This document shows positions 26,969 to 36,428 of a DNA stretch of 64,000 nt, piece after piece. The notes beneath the pieces are model-generated. The model did no database searches. It saw only the letters and a program-made list of their open reading frames with translations, and was not told the origin of the DNA. The position numbers and the translations under genes were made by a program. Within the stretch, counting starts at the first letter, position 1. Each line of letters opens with the position of its first letter. This stretch comes from Paenibacillus tuaregi (GTDB lineage: Bacteria; Bacillota; Bacilli; Paenibacillales; Paenibacillaceae): the NCBI RefSeq assembly GCF_900086655.1, contig NZ_LT575476.1:1639214-1703213 (forward strand). The letters run 5' to 3'.

Positions 26969-28822
26969 ATGAGATTCGGCATGATGTACAGGTCCTATTT
27001 CAAGAACAACATGTTTATGAGGATGTTCTTGTTCTTTTCAATTATCGTCGTTCTTACGATTATAGCTTTGTCTTATTTTATTTTTCAATCTATCTCCCAA
27101 TCGACCATTCAGCGGGAATTGGATGTTCAGAAGACGGCCATGGAAAGCGTTGACCGCTATATCCATGGGCGGTACCAATCGGTTCAAGATCTTGTTAGGA
27201 ACATGTACACCAATGAGGCTTTATCTGCGAATGTGTCCTTCTTCATTAATCACGCCTATTTCGAGTATGTCCAGTACAGAATGGATCAGTTCTATGGGGA
27301 CAGCAATGATTACTCGACAGATGTGCTGAAGTATTTCGAGAATTGGATTGACCAGAATCCGGATATCCGCAATTTGATGCTGTACAGTGCGAACCGCCAG
27401 TACCTGTCCAATCTCAACCAGTATAAGCAGTTCCGGCAGCTGTCGGCCAATCAGGCCCATTCTTATATCCCGGATGTCATGGCCCTGGAGAGCAAGAATA
27501 TCTCTTCCCCGAATGCGTGGGTTCGGCGGGCAATTGATCAGTGGGACCCCTCCCTCTATGCCATTCGTGTACCTATTAACAACAAGCGGTCCTATAAAAA
27601 TGACGGTCAGCTGCTGGTATATCTGGATTCCACCAGCATAGCCAGCGCTCTCTCGAATTATCAGAACAGCCTGAAGGGGGAGATTGTGGTTCTGTCAGCC
27701 AACGGGGACGTACTGTTTGATTCCAAAGGGCGTTATTACGGTAAGAAATACCCCTATGAGAGTGAGACGAAGGCCGTCTTCGACAACACCAGCTCAGGCA
27801 ACGCCGGCTTGGGAATGTTCCGATCGAACCAGAACATGTATGTGAACAAGCTGGTGTCCGCTGATGAGGGCTATATGATTATCGGGGCAGCGCCGCGCGA
27901 GGAAATAGCCGAGGCTTACTTGGGAATCCGTAATACAATCATCACCATCTCTGCAATCTGTATCCTGATCGCTGTCGTCTTCCCGGCGCTTTTCGTGGTT
28001 AACTTTGCCAAACGTACAAACCGGATTGTGAAATTCACCCGGAAAGTAAGGAACGGCGACTTTGCGGCTCGTATTCACGACCAGAGGGACGATGAGCTTG
28101 GACAGATCTCCCGAAGCTTCAATGCGATGCTGGACGAGCTTAATCAATATATTGAGCGGGTGTACAAGGCCGAAATCAAGCAGAAGGAGACCGAGCTGGT
28201 TGCTCTTCAGGCACGAATTAATCCACATTTTCTGTACAATACGCTTGAGGTGATCCGGATGCGGGCGGTGTCCCAGGGGGCTAAGGATGTAGGCGACATG
28301 ATCTATAGTCTGTCTGTTCTGTTCAAGAGCCTGGTCCAGCAGAAAAAGATTTACACACTGAAGGATGAGCTTGAAGCATGCCGGCTCTATCTGGAGCTGT
28401 TCCGGATCCGATATAAGGATAAGTTCAATTACGAGATCCATCTTCCGGCGGAGCTCAGCCATCTTACGGTGATGAAGCTGTCGCTTCAGCCGATTGTTGA
28501 GAATTATATCGTTCATGGACTTAGGACTGACCGGAAGGACAATCTGCTGATAATGGAGGTTACGATGCACGAAAATATGCTCAAGGTAAAGGTAACCGAC
28601 AATGGCAAGGGGATTACACCTGAGCGGATGAGTGAAATTATGTCGGAGCTCAATCAGCCGGAGGAGACAGGCCAGATGTTCGGCCTTCGCAGTGTGCATA
28701 CCCGGCTTAAGTTCCTATATGGACCCGAGTACGGGATCGTTATCACCAGCCAGCCTGGGGATGGGACGATGATTGAGGTTAATTATCCCGGGCAGGAAGG
28801 AGCCGATGGTAATCATGTATAA
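26969..28822 (+). CDS. YesM-family sensor histidine kinase
   Basis: The product from ATG 26969 is 617 residues, preceded by TGGAGG (26957-26962). An in-frame ATG at 26876 also has AAGGAG upstream and would add 31 residues, so the start is not fully settled. It has a membrane helix (about 18-42), an extracytoplasmic cache-like sensor, a second helix (about 300-322, ICILIAVVFPALFVV), HAMP, a His_kinase domain with His420 in NPHFLYNTL, and an HATPase domain (DNGKGI, FGLRSVHTRL). It overlaps the response regulator gene by 8 bp. YesM/YesN pairs control neighbouring carbohydrate importers, here the ABC operon starting at 30647. Confidence 0.93.
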   Translation: MRFGMMYRSYFKNNMFMRMFLFFSIIVVLTIIALSYFIFQSISQSTIQRELDVQKTAMESVDRYIHGRYQSVQDLVRNMYTNEALSANVSFFINHAYFEYVQYRMDQFYGDSNDYSTDVLKYFENWIDQNPDIRNLMLYSANRQYLSNLNQYKQFRQLSANQAHSYIPDVMALESKNISSPNAWVRRAIDQWDPSLYAIRVPINNKRSYKNDGQLLVYLDSTSIASALSNYQNSLKGEIVVLSANGDVLFDSKGRYYGKKYPYESETKAVFDNTSSGNAGLGMFRSNQNMYVNKLVSADEGYMIIGAAPREEIAEAYLGIRNTIITISAICILIAVVFPALFVVNFAKRTNRIVKFTRKVRNGDFAARIHDQRDDELGQISRSFNAMLDELNQYIERVYKAEIKQKETELVALQARINPHFLYNTLEVIRMRAVSQGAKDVGDMIYSLSVLFKSLVQQKKIYTLKDELEACRLYLELFRIRYKDKFNYEIHLPAELSHLTVMKLSLQPIVENYIVHGLRTDRKDNLLIMEVTMHENMLKVKVTDNGKGITPERMSEIMSELNQPEETGQMFGLRSVHTRLKFLYGPEYGIVITSQPGDGTMIEVNYPGQEGADGNHV

Positions 28823-30335
28823 AGTATTTATCGTTGACGACGAGCCCTTCATTCTGGAGGGGCTGTACGATATTCTGGACTGGTCTTTGTTCGGGATGGA
28901 GATTGTGGGACAGGCCGATCATGGGCAGATGGCGCTGGAAGCTCTGTCCGCCAGGCCAGTAGATGTGCTGATCACAGACATTTCCATGCCGGTCATGAAC
29001 GGTTTAAGTCTAATCCGGGAGGCCAGAAAGCTTCACCCGGATTTGAAGGTCATTATCCTAAGCGGATTTAATGAGTTTGAATACCTGAAAGAAGCCATGC
29101 AGCTGGGCATCGAGAATTACCTTCTCAAGCCGATCAATGTGGAGGAACTGGAATCCACCCTTCGCAACACGGTAGCCAAGCTGGACAGCACACAATCTGA
29201 CCAGCTGTATGATGAATACAGTGTTCAGATTCTTAAGGACAATACTCTATACCGGTGGCTAACCGGCCAAATCGCAGACCCTGAATTTGACCAGAGGGCG
29301 GAACTGCTCGGTATCACACTGCAAAGGCCCTATATGGCGGTTGCCGCGCTTCGCAGAATTGAAGACCAGGCCGGCTTGTTTGAGGAAGCGAACCGTAAGT
29401 TTAAAGCCCTAGCCGGGACGTTCGTCCTTCATGATGTAGACGGGGATATTGTGCTGGTCACTGCTTTTGAGCAGGAGGAAGAGATTCAGACGTGGATCAG
29501 CTTGCTGAATGAATATACACAGGAGTTATCGGCTCAAGGAAAGCCTGCGCAGGTGGGAGTCAGCCGGGTCGGGAGATTGCCTGAGGGAGCTCAGGTCTGT
29601 TATGCCGAAGCGAAGAAATGCATGGAGTATTTTATGATATTTCCCGACCGGAGCCTAATTGATTATCAGACGCTTGATTCTGGAGATGCCCGCGGGGACT
29701 CGAAATTTCCGATTCAGTGGAAAGATTACGCCAAACTGATTGTAGCCAGGGACATTCAGGCTCTGGACGAGCAGATTGTAGTGGATTTCGAGCAGCTCCA
29801 GCAACAAGAAGGCATTCAGCCAATCGAGCTGCATCATGCGGCGTTGGAGCTGATCATCCGCTTTAAGATGGAGCTGGAGGGTATTAAACATACCGATGAA
29901 TCGGCGCTGTTCCAGGAAGGGCTCGGGCGGGTCAGAAGCTGTGTTACCTTTGAAGAATTGATAGGAGTTCTTAAGGAGGTTGCCCGCCAAACGGTAAATT
30001 CGCTTCTTAAGGATATGAAGAATCCCATTGTCAGCCAGGTGCTGGGATATATTGAAGAGCATTATGCTGACGAGCTGTCCCTGAAGACGTTAGGTGCGCA
30101 TTATCATCTTCACCCGGTGTATTTGGGCCAGCTGTTTCATAAGGAGACGGGGGAGACCTTTGCGGAGTATATCAACCGGTACCGGATCGGAAAGGCTAAG
30201 GAGCAGCTCAAAAACACCACGATGAAGGTACATGAAATAGCTAGGAATGTGGGATATTGGGAGACAGGGTATTTTTACAAGCAGTTTCGTAAATACGTGG
30301 GGATATCCCCAACGGATTATAAAGGTCTATCCTGA
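28815..30335 (+). CDS. YesN-family response regulator with AraC-type DNA-binding domain
   Basis: ATG 28815 overlaps the kinase stop (ATGTATAA) and begins MYKVFIVDDEP as in most YesN proteins. ATG 28806 is an alternative, but only 3 bp from AAGGAG. The 506-residue protein has a receiver domain with phospho-acceptor Asp55 (TDISMP) and Lys in LLKPIN, a middle region of unknown fold (about 130-395), and an AraC-type double helix-turn-helix at the C-terminus (about 405-505; SLKTLGAHYHLHPVYLGQLF and GYFYKQFRKYVGISPTDY). It probably activates the downstream sugar ABC transporter operon in response to an oligosaccharide sensed by the kinase. Confidence 0.93.
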   Translation: MYKVFIVDDEPFILEGLYDILDWSLFGMEIVGQADHGQMALEALSARPVDVLITDISMPVMNGLSLIREARKLHPDLKVIILSGFNEFEYLKEAMQLGIENYLLKPINVEELESTLRNTVAKLDSTQSDQLYDEYSVQILKDNTLYRWLTGQIADPEFDQRAELLGITLQRPYMAVAALRRIEDQAGLFEEANRKFKALAGTFVLHDVDGDIVLVTAFEQEEEIQTWISLLNEYTQELSAQGKPAQVGVSRVGRLPEGAQVCYAEAKKCMEYFMIFPDRSLIDYQTLDSGDARGDSKFPIQWKDYAKLIVARDIQALDEQIVVDFEQLQQQEGIQPIELHHAALELIIRFKMELEGIKHTDESALFQEGLGRVRSCVTFEELIGVLKEVARQTVNSLLKDMKNPIVSQVLGYIEEHYADELSLKTLGAHYHLHPVYLGQLFHKETGETFAEYINRYRIGKAKEQLKNTTMKVHEIARNVGYWETGYFYKQFRKYVGISPTDYKGLS

Positions 30336-30341
30336 CTTGGG

Positions 30342-30403
30342 AAAGCATTTCCGGCAGGCTCCCTGCTTGACTGACAAGGGAGGCAGTCCGGGAATGCTTT
30401 TTT
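30342..30403 (+). terminator. Terminator after the two-component genes
   Basis: AAAGCATTTCCGG (30342-30354) pairs with CCGGGAATGCTTT (30388-30400), with an inner CTCCCT/AGGGAG stem and a run of T after it. It separates the regulators from the transporter operon. Confidence 0.85.
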
Positions 30404-30515
30404 ACTTCCGGGCAGATAAATTAATGTAAGCGTATCCCTCTTTTTTAGGAGATGATTGGTAGCGTTTTTATTTTTCCTTTAATTTATATCCGATTATATT
30501 AATTTTATCTTCTTT

Positions 30516-30531
30516 TTGAAAATGCTTTCAT
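30516..30531 (+). promoter_or_regulatory. cre-like site upstream of the ABC operon
   Basis: TTGAAAATGCTTTCAT matches the CcpA consensus with one mismatch (T for C in the central CG) and is palindromic. TTGAAA could also be a -35 box, but the best -10 (TAAGAT) is 20 bp away. A GC-rich stem-loop at 30550-30592 followed by GGTTTTT could be a leader attenuator. The rest of the gap 30336-30646 shows nothing more. Confidence 0.45.
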
Positions 30532-30646
30532 CCGATAAGGTTAAGATAGCTGCTGCGGGAACACCACAGAGGCGGCAGCCTTGCTGCAGCAGGGTTTTTA
30601 CAACGAAGTACGGGGAGTCATGTATAACTTAAAGGAGGATTCACAC

Positions 30647-32128
30647 ATGGGCAAGATGAAAAAAAGATTTTCTTTTGTACTGGCGACTCTCATGTCACTG
30701 TCGCTTGTACTTAGTGCTTGCGGCGGAAGCAAGGACAGCGCGGAGGGCGGCTCAAGCTCTGCGGATAGCAAGCCGGTCGAGCTGATCTGGTATACCATCG
30801 GAACTCCACAGAAAGATGTGGACAAGGTTATGGCGGAGGTCAGCAAATATACCAAAGAGAAAATTAACGCAACGATCAAGATGAAGATGATTGACTGGGG
30901 CGACTATGCTCAGAAAATGCAGGTTAATGTCGCATCTGGTGAACCGATGGATATTATCTTCACTTCGGCAGGCGGTTTCGACTATGTGCAAAATGCGAGA
31001 AAAGGCGCGTTCTATAAGCTGGACGATTTGATCGAGAAGTATGGTCAGGATCTCAAGAAGACGATTGACCCGGCATTCCTGAGCGGTTCCAAAGTGGACG
31101 GCCACAACTATGGTATTCCAGCGAACAAGGAGCTTCCTCAGCAAGAGGTATGGCGTTTCAACAAGAATTTGCTTGATAAATACAAGCTGGATATCTCGAA
31201 TGTCCGCTCCCTGGACAGCCTGGAGCCACTGCTTAAAACTATTAAAGAAAAAGAGAACGGTGTAACGCCATTCTCGATGGATAAGCAGTACGTTCCTTAT
31301 GTCCCATATGACTACATCATCCAGAATCTTCCAATGGCAGTGAAGCTTGACACCAAGGACTACAAAATTGTCAACATTCTGGAAACTCCAGAAATGAAGG
31401 AAGCTTTGACAACGATGCACAAGTACTACAAAGCCGGTTATGTGTCTGCAGAAGCAGCAACTACAGGCTCAACCAATGACTTGACGACTTCCGGCAAATG
31501 GTTCCTTGACCGTGCACAGACCCAGCCGCTGGCGGACAACGCATGGTCTCAAAGCTATGGATATCCTGTAGTTTCCACACCGGCAAGTGATGCGATTATC
31601 ACAAACACTTCTGTTCAAGGTTCGATTATGGCGATCTCAGCGAACTCCGAACATCCGGAGAAGGCGATGGAATTCCTGAATCTGCTTAATACAGATCCGG
31701 TTCTTCGCAACATGGTGGACTCCGGTATCGAAGGTGAGCATTACAAGAAAGTGAATGACAAGCATATCGAGAACCTGCCAGCTTCTAAGAGCTATGACAT
31801 GCCATCTTACTCTCTTGGTAACAACATGCTGCTCTACTTGAACCAGAACGATCCAGACAACAAATGGGATGAGTTCAAGAAGTTTAATGCAGCAGGTAAA
31901 AATTCTCCAATCCTCAGCTTTAACTTTGACAGCAGCAAGGTTTCTTCTGAGCTTGCCGCAGTACAGAACGTGAAAGAGCAGTTCTGGGCAGCATTGATGA
32001 CCGGTACGCTGGATCCTGCTACAAATCTGGATAAAGCTATCGCGAAATTCAAAGAGGCCGGACTTGATAAAGTAATTTCTGAAGCCCAAAGCCAGCTTGA
32101 TGCCTGGAAAGCGAACGGCGGGAAGTAA
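30647..32128 (+). CDS. Sugar ABC transporter substrate-binding lipoprotein
   Basis: ATG 30647 has AAAGGAGG eight bases upstream. The 493-residue protein has a lipoprotein signal peptide with lipobox LSAC (Cys25) and a Gly/Ser-rich tether, then an extracellular solute-binding fold of family 1. The C-terminal part (DSSKVSSELAAVQNVKEQF) resembles the DUF3502 region of LipO/LplA-type proteins. It should bind an oligosaccharide and deliver it to the two permeases encoded next. A stem-loop between it and the first permease gene would give it higher expression, as is common for binding proteins. The downstream GH3 and GH38 genes suggest a branched or manno-oligosaccharide substrate. Confidence 0.92.
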   Translation: MGKMKKRFSFVLATLMSLSLVLSACGGSKDSAEGGSSSADSKPVELIWYTIGTPQKDVDKVMAEVSKYTKEKINATIKMKMIDWGDYAQKMQVNVASGEPMDIIFTSAGGFDYVQNARKGAFYKLDDLIEKYGQDLKKTIDPAFLSGSKVDGHNYGIPANKELPQQEVWRFNKNLLDKYKLDISNVRSLDSLEPLLKTIKEKENGVTPFSMDKQYVPYVPYDYIIQNLPMAVKLDTKDYKIVNILETPEMKEALTTMHKYYKAGYVSAEAATTGSTNDLTTSGKWFLDRAQTQPLADNAWSQSYGYPVVSTPASDAIITNTSVQGSIMAISANSEHPEKAMEFLNLLNTDPVLRNMVDSGIEGEHYKKVNDKHIENLPASKSYDMPSYSLGNNMLLYLNQNDPDNKWDEFKKFNAAGKNSPILSFNFDSSKVSSELAAVQNVKEQFWAALMTGTLDPATNLDKAIAKFKEAGLDKVISEAQSQLDAWKANGGK

Positions 32129-32150
32129 ATCTTAAATACAGAGCATATGA

Positions 32151-32185
32151 AGGATCGGGCGGGTGAATGGTCGCCCGGTCCTTTT
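32151..32185 (+). terminator. Partial terminator between binding protein and permease
   Basis: AGGATCGGGCG (32151-32161) pairs with CGCCCGGTCCT (32172-32182), followed by TTTCATT. It is probably a leaky terminator or a 3-prime stabilising hairpin for the binding-protein mRNA. Confidence 0.65.
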
Positions 32186-32210
32186 CATTATCACTTCGGG
32201 AGGGAAACTT

Positions 32211-33140
32211 ATGGTTCAGTTTTTCAAGAATCTGGTAAAGAACAAAGTCATGCTGTTCATGGTACTGCCTGGAGCCATCTGGTTCTTCTTCTTCTCCTAT
32301 CTACCCTTGGTAGGTACCATCGTGGCATTCAAGCAGTACCGGTTCAGCCGGGAGGGCTTCTGGGCCAGTATCGCCAAGAGTGAGTGGGTTGGCTGGAAGA
32401 ACTTCAAGTTCCTGTTCACTACGGATGATGCCTTTATCATCACGCGCAACACCCTGCTTTATAATATCGCATTTATCTTCTTAGGCCTTGTCCTTTCCGT
32501 TGCGATGGCCATCCTGCTGTCTGAGCTGGTGAGTAAAAGAATGGCCAAAATCTACCAGACGGGGATGTTCCTGCCGTACTTCCTATCTTGGGTTATTGTC
32601 GGCTATTTCGCGTTCAGCTTCCTGAGCCTGGATCGGGGAATGCTCAACCAGATTCTGGGTTGGTTCGGAGCCGAACCGATTCAGTGGTATTCGGAAGCCA
32701 AGTATTGGCCTTACATTCTGATACTCGTGAATCTGTGGAAAGCCGTTGGATACAGCAGTGTCGTATATCTGGCCTCCATCATGGGTATCGATAAGTCGCT
32801 TTATGAAGCTGCTATGATTGACGGTGCAAGCAAATGGCAGCAGATCCGGAGCATCACGATCCCGATGCTGTCGCCAATCATTATCATTATGACGCTGTTG
32901 GCAGTTGGGCGTATATTCTATGCAGACTTTGGACTCTTCTATCAGGTGCCAAGGGATTCAGGAACGCTGTACTCTGTGACCAACGTTATTGATACCTATG
33001 TATACCGCGGCTTGAAAACAACCGGTGAGATTGGAATGAGCACCGCAGCCGGTCTGTACCAGTCTGTTGTAGGCTTCGTTCTTGTCATGGTGTCCAACTT
33101 CGTGGTCCGCAAAATTGATAAAGACAGTGCCTTATTCTAG
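32211..33140 (+). CDS. CUT1 sugar ABC permease, LplB-like
   Basis: ATG 32211 (MVQFFKNLVKN) lies six bases after GGGAGGG; the longer in-frame start at 32163 has no such site. The 309-residue protein has about six membrane helices and a permease loop EAAMIDGASKWQQIRSITIP, which contacts the ATPase. No ATPase gene is in the cluster, so it probably shares a MsmX-type ATPase encoded elsewhere, as other CUT1 systems of Firmicutes do. Confidence 0.93.
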   Translation: MVQFFKNLVKNKVMLFMVLPGAIWFFFFSYLPLVGTIVAFKQYRFSREGFWASIAKSEWVGWKNFKFLFTTDDAFIITRNTLLYNIAFIFLGLVLSVAMAILLSELVSKRMAKIYQTGMFLPYFLSWVIVGYFAFSFLSLDRGMLNQILGWFGAEPIQWYSEAKYWPYILILVNLWKAVGYSSVVYLASIMGIDKSLYEAAMIDGASKWQQIRSITIPMLSPIIIIMTLLAVGRIFYADFGLFYQVPRDSGTLYSVTNVIDTYVYRGLKTTGEIGMSTAAGLYQSVVGFVLVMVSNFVVRKIDKDSALF

Positions 33141-33166
33141 GACTTTGATGAGAGGAGTGCTCTATT

Positions 33167-34084
33167 ATGGCCGAGGTTATTAAAAGAAAGCGGGATTTCC
33201 ACAACGTGTCGCGCGGCTGGAATGTGGTGCTGAACATCATCGCAGGACTGTTTGCTTTTCTCTGTGTATTCCCGTTCTTGTTTGTTGTCATTATTTCCTT
33301 AACCGATGAGAAGACCCTTGCTCGGGACGGGTATCGTCTGCTTCCGGCAAAATGGAGTCTGGAGGCTTACCGGTTCGTGTTCCAGACTGGAGATATGCTG
33401 CTTCGTTCTTACGGGGTAACGATCCTCGTTACGCTGCTGGGAACCTTAATCAGTCTGATGCTGATTTCGGTGTATGCCTATGCAATTTCAAGAAAGAGCT
33501 TCCGCTACCGCCGTTTTTTCTCGGTATATGCGATTCTGACCATGCTGTTCAACGGCGGTATGATTCCTACCTATATGGTGGTCTCCCAGCTTCTTGGTCT
33601 TAAAGATACGATTTGGGCGCTTGTGCTGCCGCTCGCGGTGAACGCCTTCTATATTATGATTCTGCGCACGTTCTACAGTACGAGTGTGCCGGATGCGATT
33701 ATTGAGTCGGGACGGATTGACGGGGCAGGAGACTTTTATATTTTCCTGAAAATCGTACTTCCTCTCTCCCTTCCGGGACTTGCCACAATTGGCTTGTTCA
33801 GTACACTCGGCTACTGGAATGACTGGTTTAACGCGCTTCTCTACATTGAGAACCCGAACCTGGTGCCGCTGCAATCCATGCTGATGCGTATCGAGTCAAG
33901 CATTCAGTTCATCCAACAGAACTCTCAGAACAGCTCGCTGAGTATGACGGCTCTTCAATCGATTCCGCAGGATACATCCCGGATGGCGATGGTCGTGCTG
34001 GCGACACTGCCGATTATATTTGCATATCCGTTCTTCCAACGTTACTTTGTTCAAGGCCTTACAGTTGGAGCAGTCAAAGAATAG
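33167..34084 (+). CDS. CUT1 sugar ABC permease, LplC-like
   Basis: The 305-residue integral membrane protein starts at ATG 33167 after GAGGAG. It has six predicted helices and the ATPase-contact loop ESGRIDGAGDFYIFLKIVLP. It forms the heterodimeric channel with the product of the preceding gene, 26 bp upstream. It ends 43 bp before the GH3 gene, so import and intracellular hydrolysis are encoded on one transcript. Confidence 0.93.
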   Translation: MAEVIKRKRDFHNVSRGWNVVLNIIAGLFAFLCVFPFLFVVIISLTDEKTLARDGYRLLPAKWSLEAYRFVFQTGDMLLRSYGVTILVTLLGTLISLMLISVYAYAISRKSFRYRRFFSVYAILTMLFNGGMIPTYMVVSQLLGLKDTIWALVLPLAVNAFYIMILRTFYSTSVPDAIIESGRIDGAGDFYIFLKIVLPLSLPGLATIGLFSTLGYWNDWFNALLYIENPNLVPLQSMLMRIESSIQFIQQNSQNSSLSMTALQSIPQDTSRMAMVVLATLPIIFAYPFFQRYFVQGLTVGAVKE

Positions 34085-34127
34085 AGAAAATACTAAACTA
34101 TTGGATAGCGGGGAGGTTCGAAACCAG

Positions 34128-36428
34128 GTGCTGACTTACAAAGACAAGACGAAATCAGTTGAAGAGCGGGTGGAGCATCTGCTCAAGCTTATGACTACGG
34201 AAGAAAAGGTGGGCCAGCTTGTGCAGCCTTTTGGCTGGCTAACCTATGAGAATAGAGAAGGAACGGTTACGTTAAGCGATTCCTTTAAGGAACAGGTGGC
34301 TCAAGGCGGTGTAGGTTCCTTGTATGGTGTTCTTCGCGCCGATCCTTGGACCGGAGTAACCTTAGAGAACGGGCTGTCTGCCCGTGAAGGTGCCGAGGCG
34401 GTCAACCTGATTCAGCGTTATGCCGTGGAACAATCCCGGCTGGGCATTCCGATCCTGATCGGGGAAGAGTGCTCGCATGGGCATATGGCGATCGACGGAA
34501 CGGTGTTCCCGGTGCCGCTGCTGCTGGGCAGCACCTGGAACGTTCCATTGTACCGCGAAATGTGCCGCGCTGTAGCGAAGGAGACACGCGCACAGGGAGG
34601 AGCCGTGACGTATTCCCCGGTGCTTGATGTGGTCCGTGACCCCCGGTGGGGAAGAACAGAGGAGTGCTTCGGGGAGGACCCGTATCTCATCGGTGAATTC
34701 GCGGCGGCAGCCGTTGAAGGTCTGCAAGGGGAAGGGCTGGACAGCCAGAACAGTGTAGCGGCTACCTTGAAACACTTCGCGGGTTACGGAAGCCCGGAAG
34801 GCGGCAGAAATGCCGGACCCGCGCAAATGGGCTGGCGGGAGCTGCTGGAGAAGGACCTGTATCCGTTCCAACGGGCAGTTGAAGCCGGAGCCGCGTCAAT
34901 TATGCCGGCCTACAACGAGATAGACGGAATTCCATGTACTGTGCATACCGGGCTGCTGGACGGAGTCCTCCGGAAGATGTGGGGATTTGATGGTATGGTT
35001 ATCACGGATTGTGGAGCGATCAATATGCTGGCAGATGGCCATGATACTGCTGAAGACGGACCGGATGCGGCGATCCAGGCCATACGCGCGGGAATTGATA
35101 TGGAAATGTCGGGGGAAATGTTCGGCAAGTATCTGGTCGATGCGGTGAATGACGGCCAGCTTGAGATGGACGTGCTTGATCAGGCTGTGCGGCGGGTGCT
35201 TGCGCTGAAATTCCGGCTTGGGCTGTTCGAGCAGCCTTATGCAGACCCCAAGCGTGCTGAAGAGGTAATCGGCCATCCGGAACATATTCGGCTGGCCCGG
35301 CAGCTCGCTGCGGAGGGAGCAGTACTGCTGAAGAATGAGGGTGTTCTACCGCTGTCTAAGGCGGCGGGACGAGTTGCAGTGATCGGCCCTAACGCAGACC
35401 AGGGTTACAACCAACTGGGAGATTATACGTCACCTCAGCCGAAATCCAAGGTGGCCACCCTGCTGAGGGGAATTCTCGGCAAGTTCCCAGATGATGAGGA
35501 ACGTGTGCTGTACGCGCCAGGCTGCCGAATCAGAGGAGGATCCAAGGAAGGATTCGAGCAAGCACTCCATTGTGCAAGCCAGGCGGACATCGTTGTGATG
35601 GCGGTTGGCGGATCAAGTGCCCGGGATTTCGGAGAAGGAACGATTGACCTGAGAACAGGGGCTTCCACCGTTTCGGATGAGTCCTGGAGCGATATGGACT
35701 GCGGCGAAGGAATCGACCGGATGACGCTTACGCTGTCCGGGGTCCAGCTGGAGCTTATGCAGGAAATCCACAAGCTGGGCAAGCCCGTTGTTGTGGTTTA
35801 TATCAATGGCCGCCCGATCGCCGAGCCTTGGGTGGATGAACATGCGGATGCGATACTCGAAGCCTGGTATCCTGGGCAGGAAGGCGGGTATGCAATCGCC
35901 GACATTCTATTCGGGGATGTGAACCCGTCTGGACGGCTGACCGTCTCTATACCGAAGCATGTAGGCCAGCTTCCGGTGTATTACAACGGCAAGCGGTCCA
36001 GAGGGAAACGCTATCTGGAGACGGACTCAAGCCCAAGATATCCGTTCGGCTACGGACTTAGTTATACTTCATTCAGCTACAGCAATCTGAGATTGTCTGC
36101 TTCCGAGATTTCCGAAGGGGATACCGTAAGGGCTGAAGTTGATGTCACGAATACAGGCAGCCGGGAAGGGGCTGAGGTGGTTCAGCTGTATATCTCGGAT
36201 GTAGTCAGCTCGGTAACACGCCCGCTGAAGGAGCTTAAAGGATTCGAGAAGATTGAATTGAAGCCGGGTGAGACCCGGACCGTAGTCTTCACGATCGGAA
36301 GCGAGCATCTCCAATTTATCGGGTTGGATATGAAGCCTGTAGTGGAACCGGGAATGTTCCGGGTCCATATTGGCCGTAATGTAATGGATACCCTATATGC
36401 GGAATTCAGGGTCCGGAAGGAGAATTGA
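34128..36428 (+). CDS. Intracellular GH3 beta-glycosidase
   Basis: Homology begins at GTG 34128 (MLTYKDKTKSVEERVEHLL), with GGGGAGG at 34110-34116; a longer in-frame start at 34020 lies inside the permease gene. The 766-residue protein has the GH3 N-terminal barrel with KHFAGYG and nucleophile Asp294 in VITDCGA, the C-terminal alpha/beta sandwich domain (VVVYINGRPIAEPW) and a fibronectin-like end domain (about 660-755; DVTNTGSREGAEVVQLY). There is no signal peptide, so it acts on imported oligosaccharide. DCGA is often seen in beta-xylosidase-type members, but beta-glucosidase is equally possible. It overlaps the mannosidase gene by one base. Confidence 0.92.
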   Translation: MLTYKDKTKSVEERVEHLLKLMTTEEKVGQLVQPFGWLTYENREGTVTLSDSFKEQVAQGGVGSLYGVLRADPWTGVTLENGLSAREGAEAVNLIQRYAVEQSRLGIPILIGEECSHGHMAIDGTVFPVPLLLGSTWNVPLYREMCRAVAKETRAQGGAVTYSPVLDVVRDPRWGRTEECFGEDPYLIGEFAAAAVEGLQGEGLDSQNSVAATLKHFAGYGSPEGGRNAGPAQMGWRELLEKDLYPFQRAVEAGAASIMPAYNEIDGIPCTVHTGLLDGVLRKMWGFDGMVITDCGAINMLADGHDTAEDGPDAAIQAIRAGIDMEMSGEMFGKYLVDAVNDGQLEMDVLDQAVRRVLALKFRLGLFEQPYADPKRAEEVIGHPEHIRLARQLAAEGAVLLKNEGVLPLSKAAGRVAVIGPNADQGYNQLGDYTSPQPKSKVATLLRGILGKFPDDEERVLYAPGCRIRGGSKEGFEQALHCASQADIVVMAVGGSSARDFGEGTIDLRTGASTVSDESWSDMDCGEGIDRMTLTLSGVQLELMQEIHKLGKPVVVVYINGRPIAEPWVDEHADAILEAWYPGQEGGYAIADILFGDVNPSGRLTVSIPKHVGQLPVYYNGKRSRGKRYLETDSSPRYPFGYGLSYTSFSYSNLRLSASEISEGDTVRAEVDVTNTGSREGAEVVQLYISDVVSSVTRPLKELKGFEKIELKPGETRTVVFTIGSEHLQFIGLDMKPVVEPGMFRVHIGRNVMDTLYAEFRVRKEN

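Noticed and set aside
27794..28699. 301-codon open frame on the minus strand inside the YesM kinase gene
   Set aside because: It is antisense to a gene with complete kinase motifs, has no ribosome binding site or recognisable domain, and is rich in Leu/His/Ile as expected for an antisense frame.
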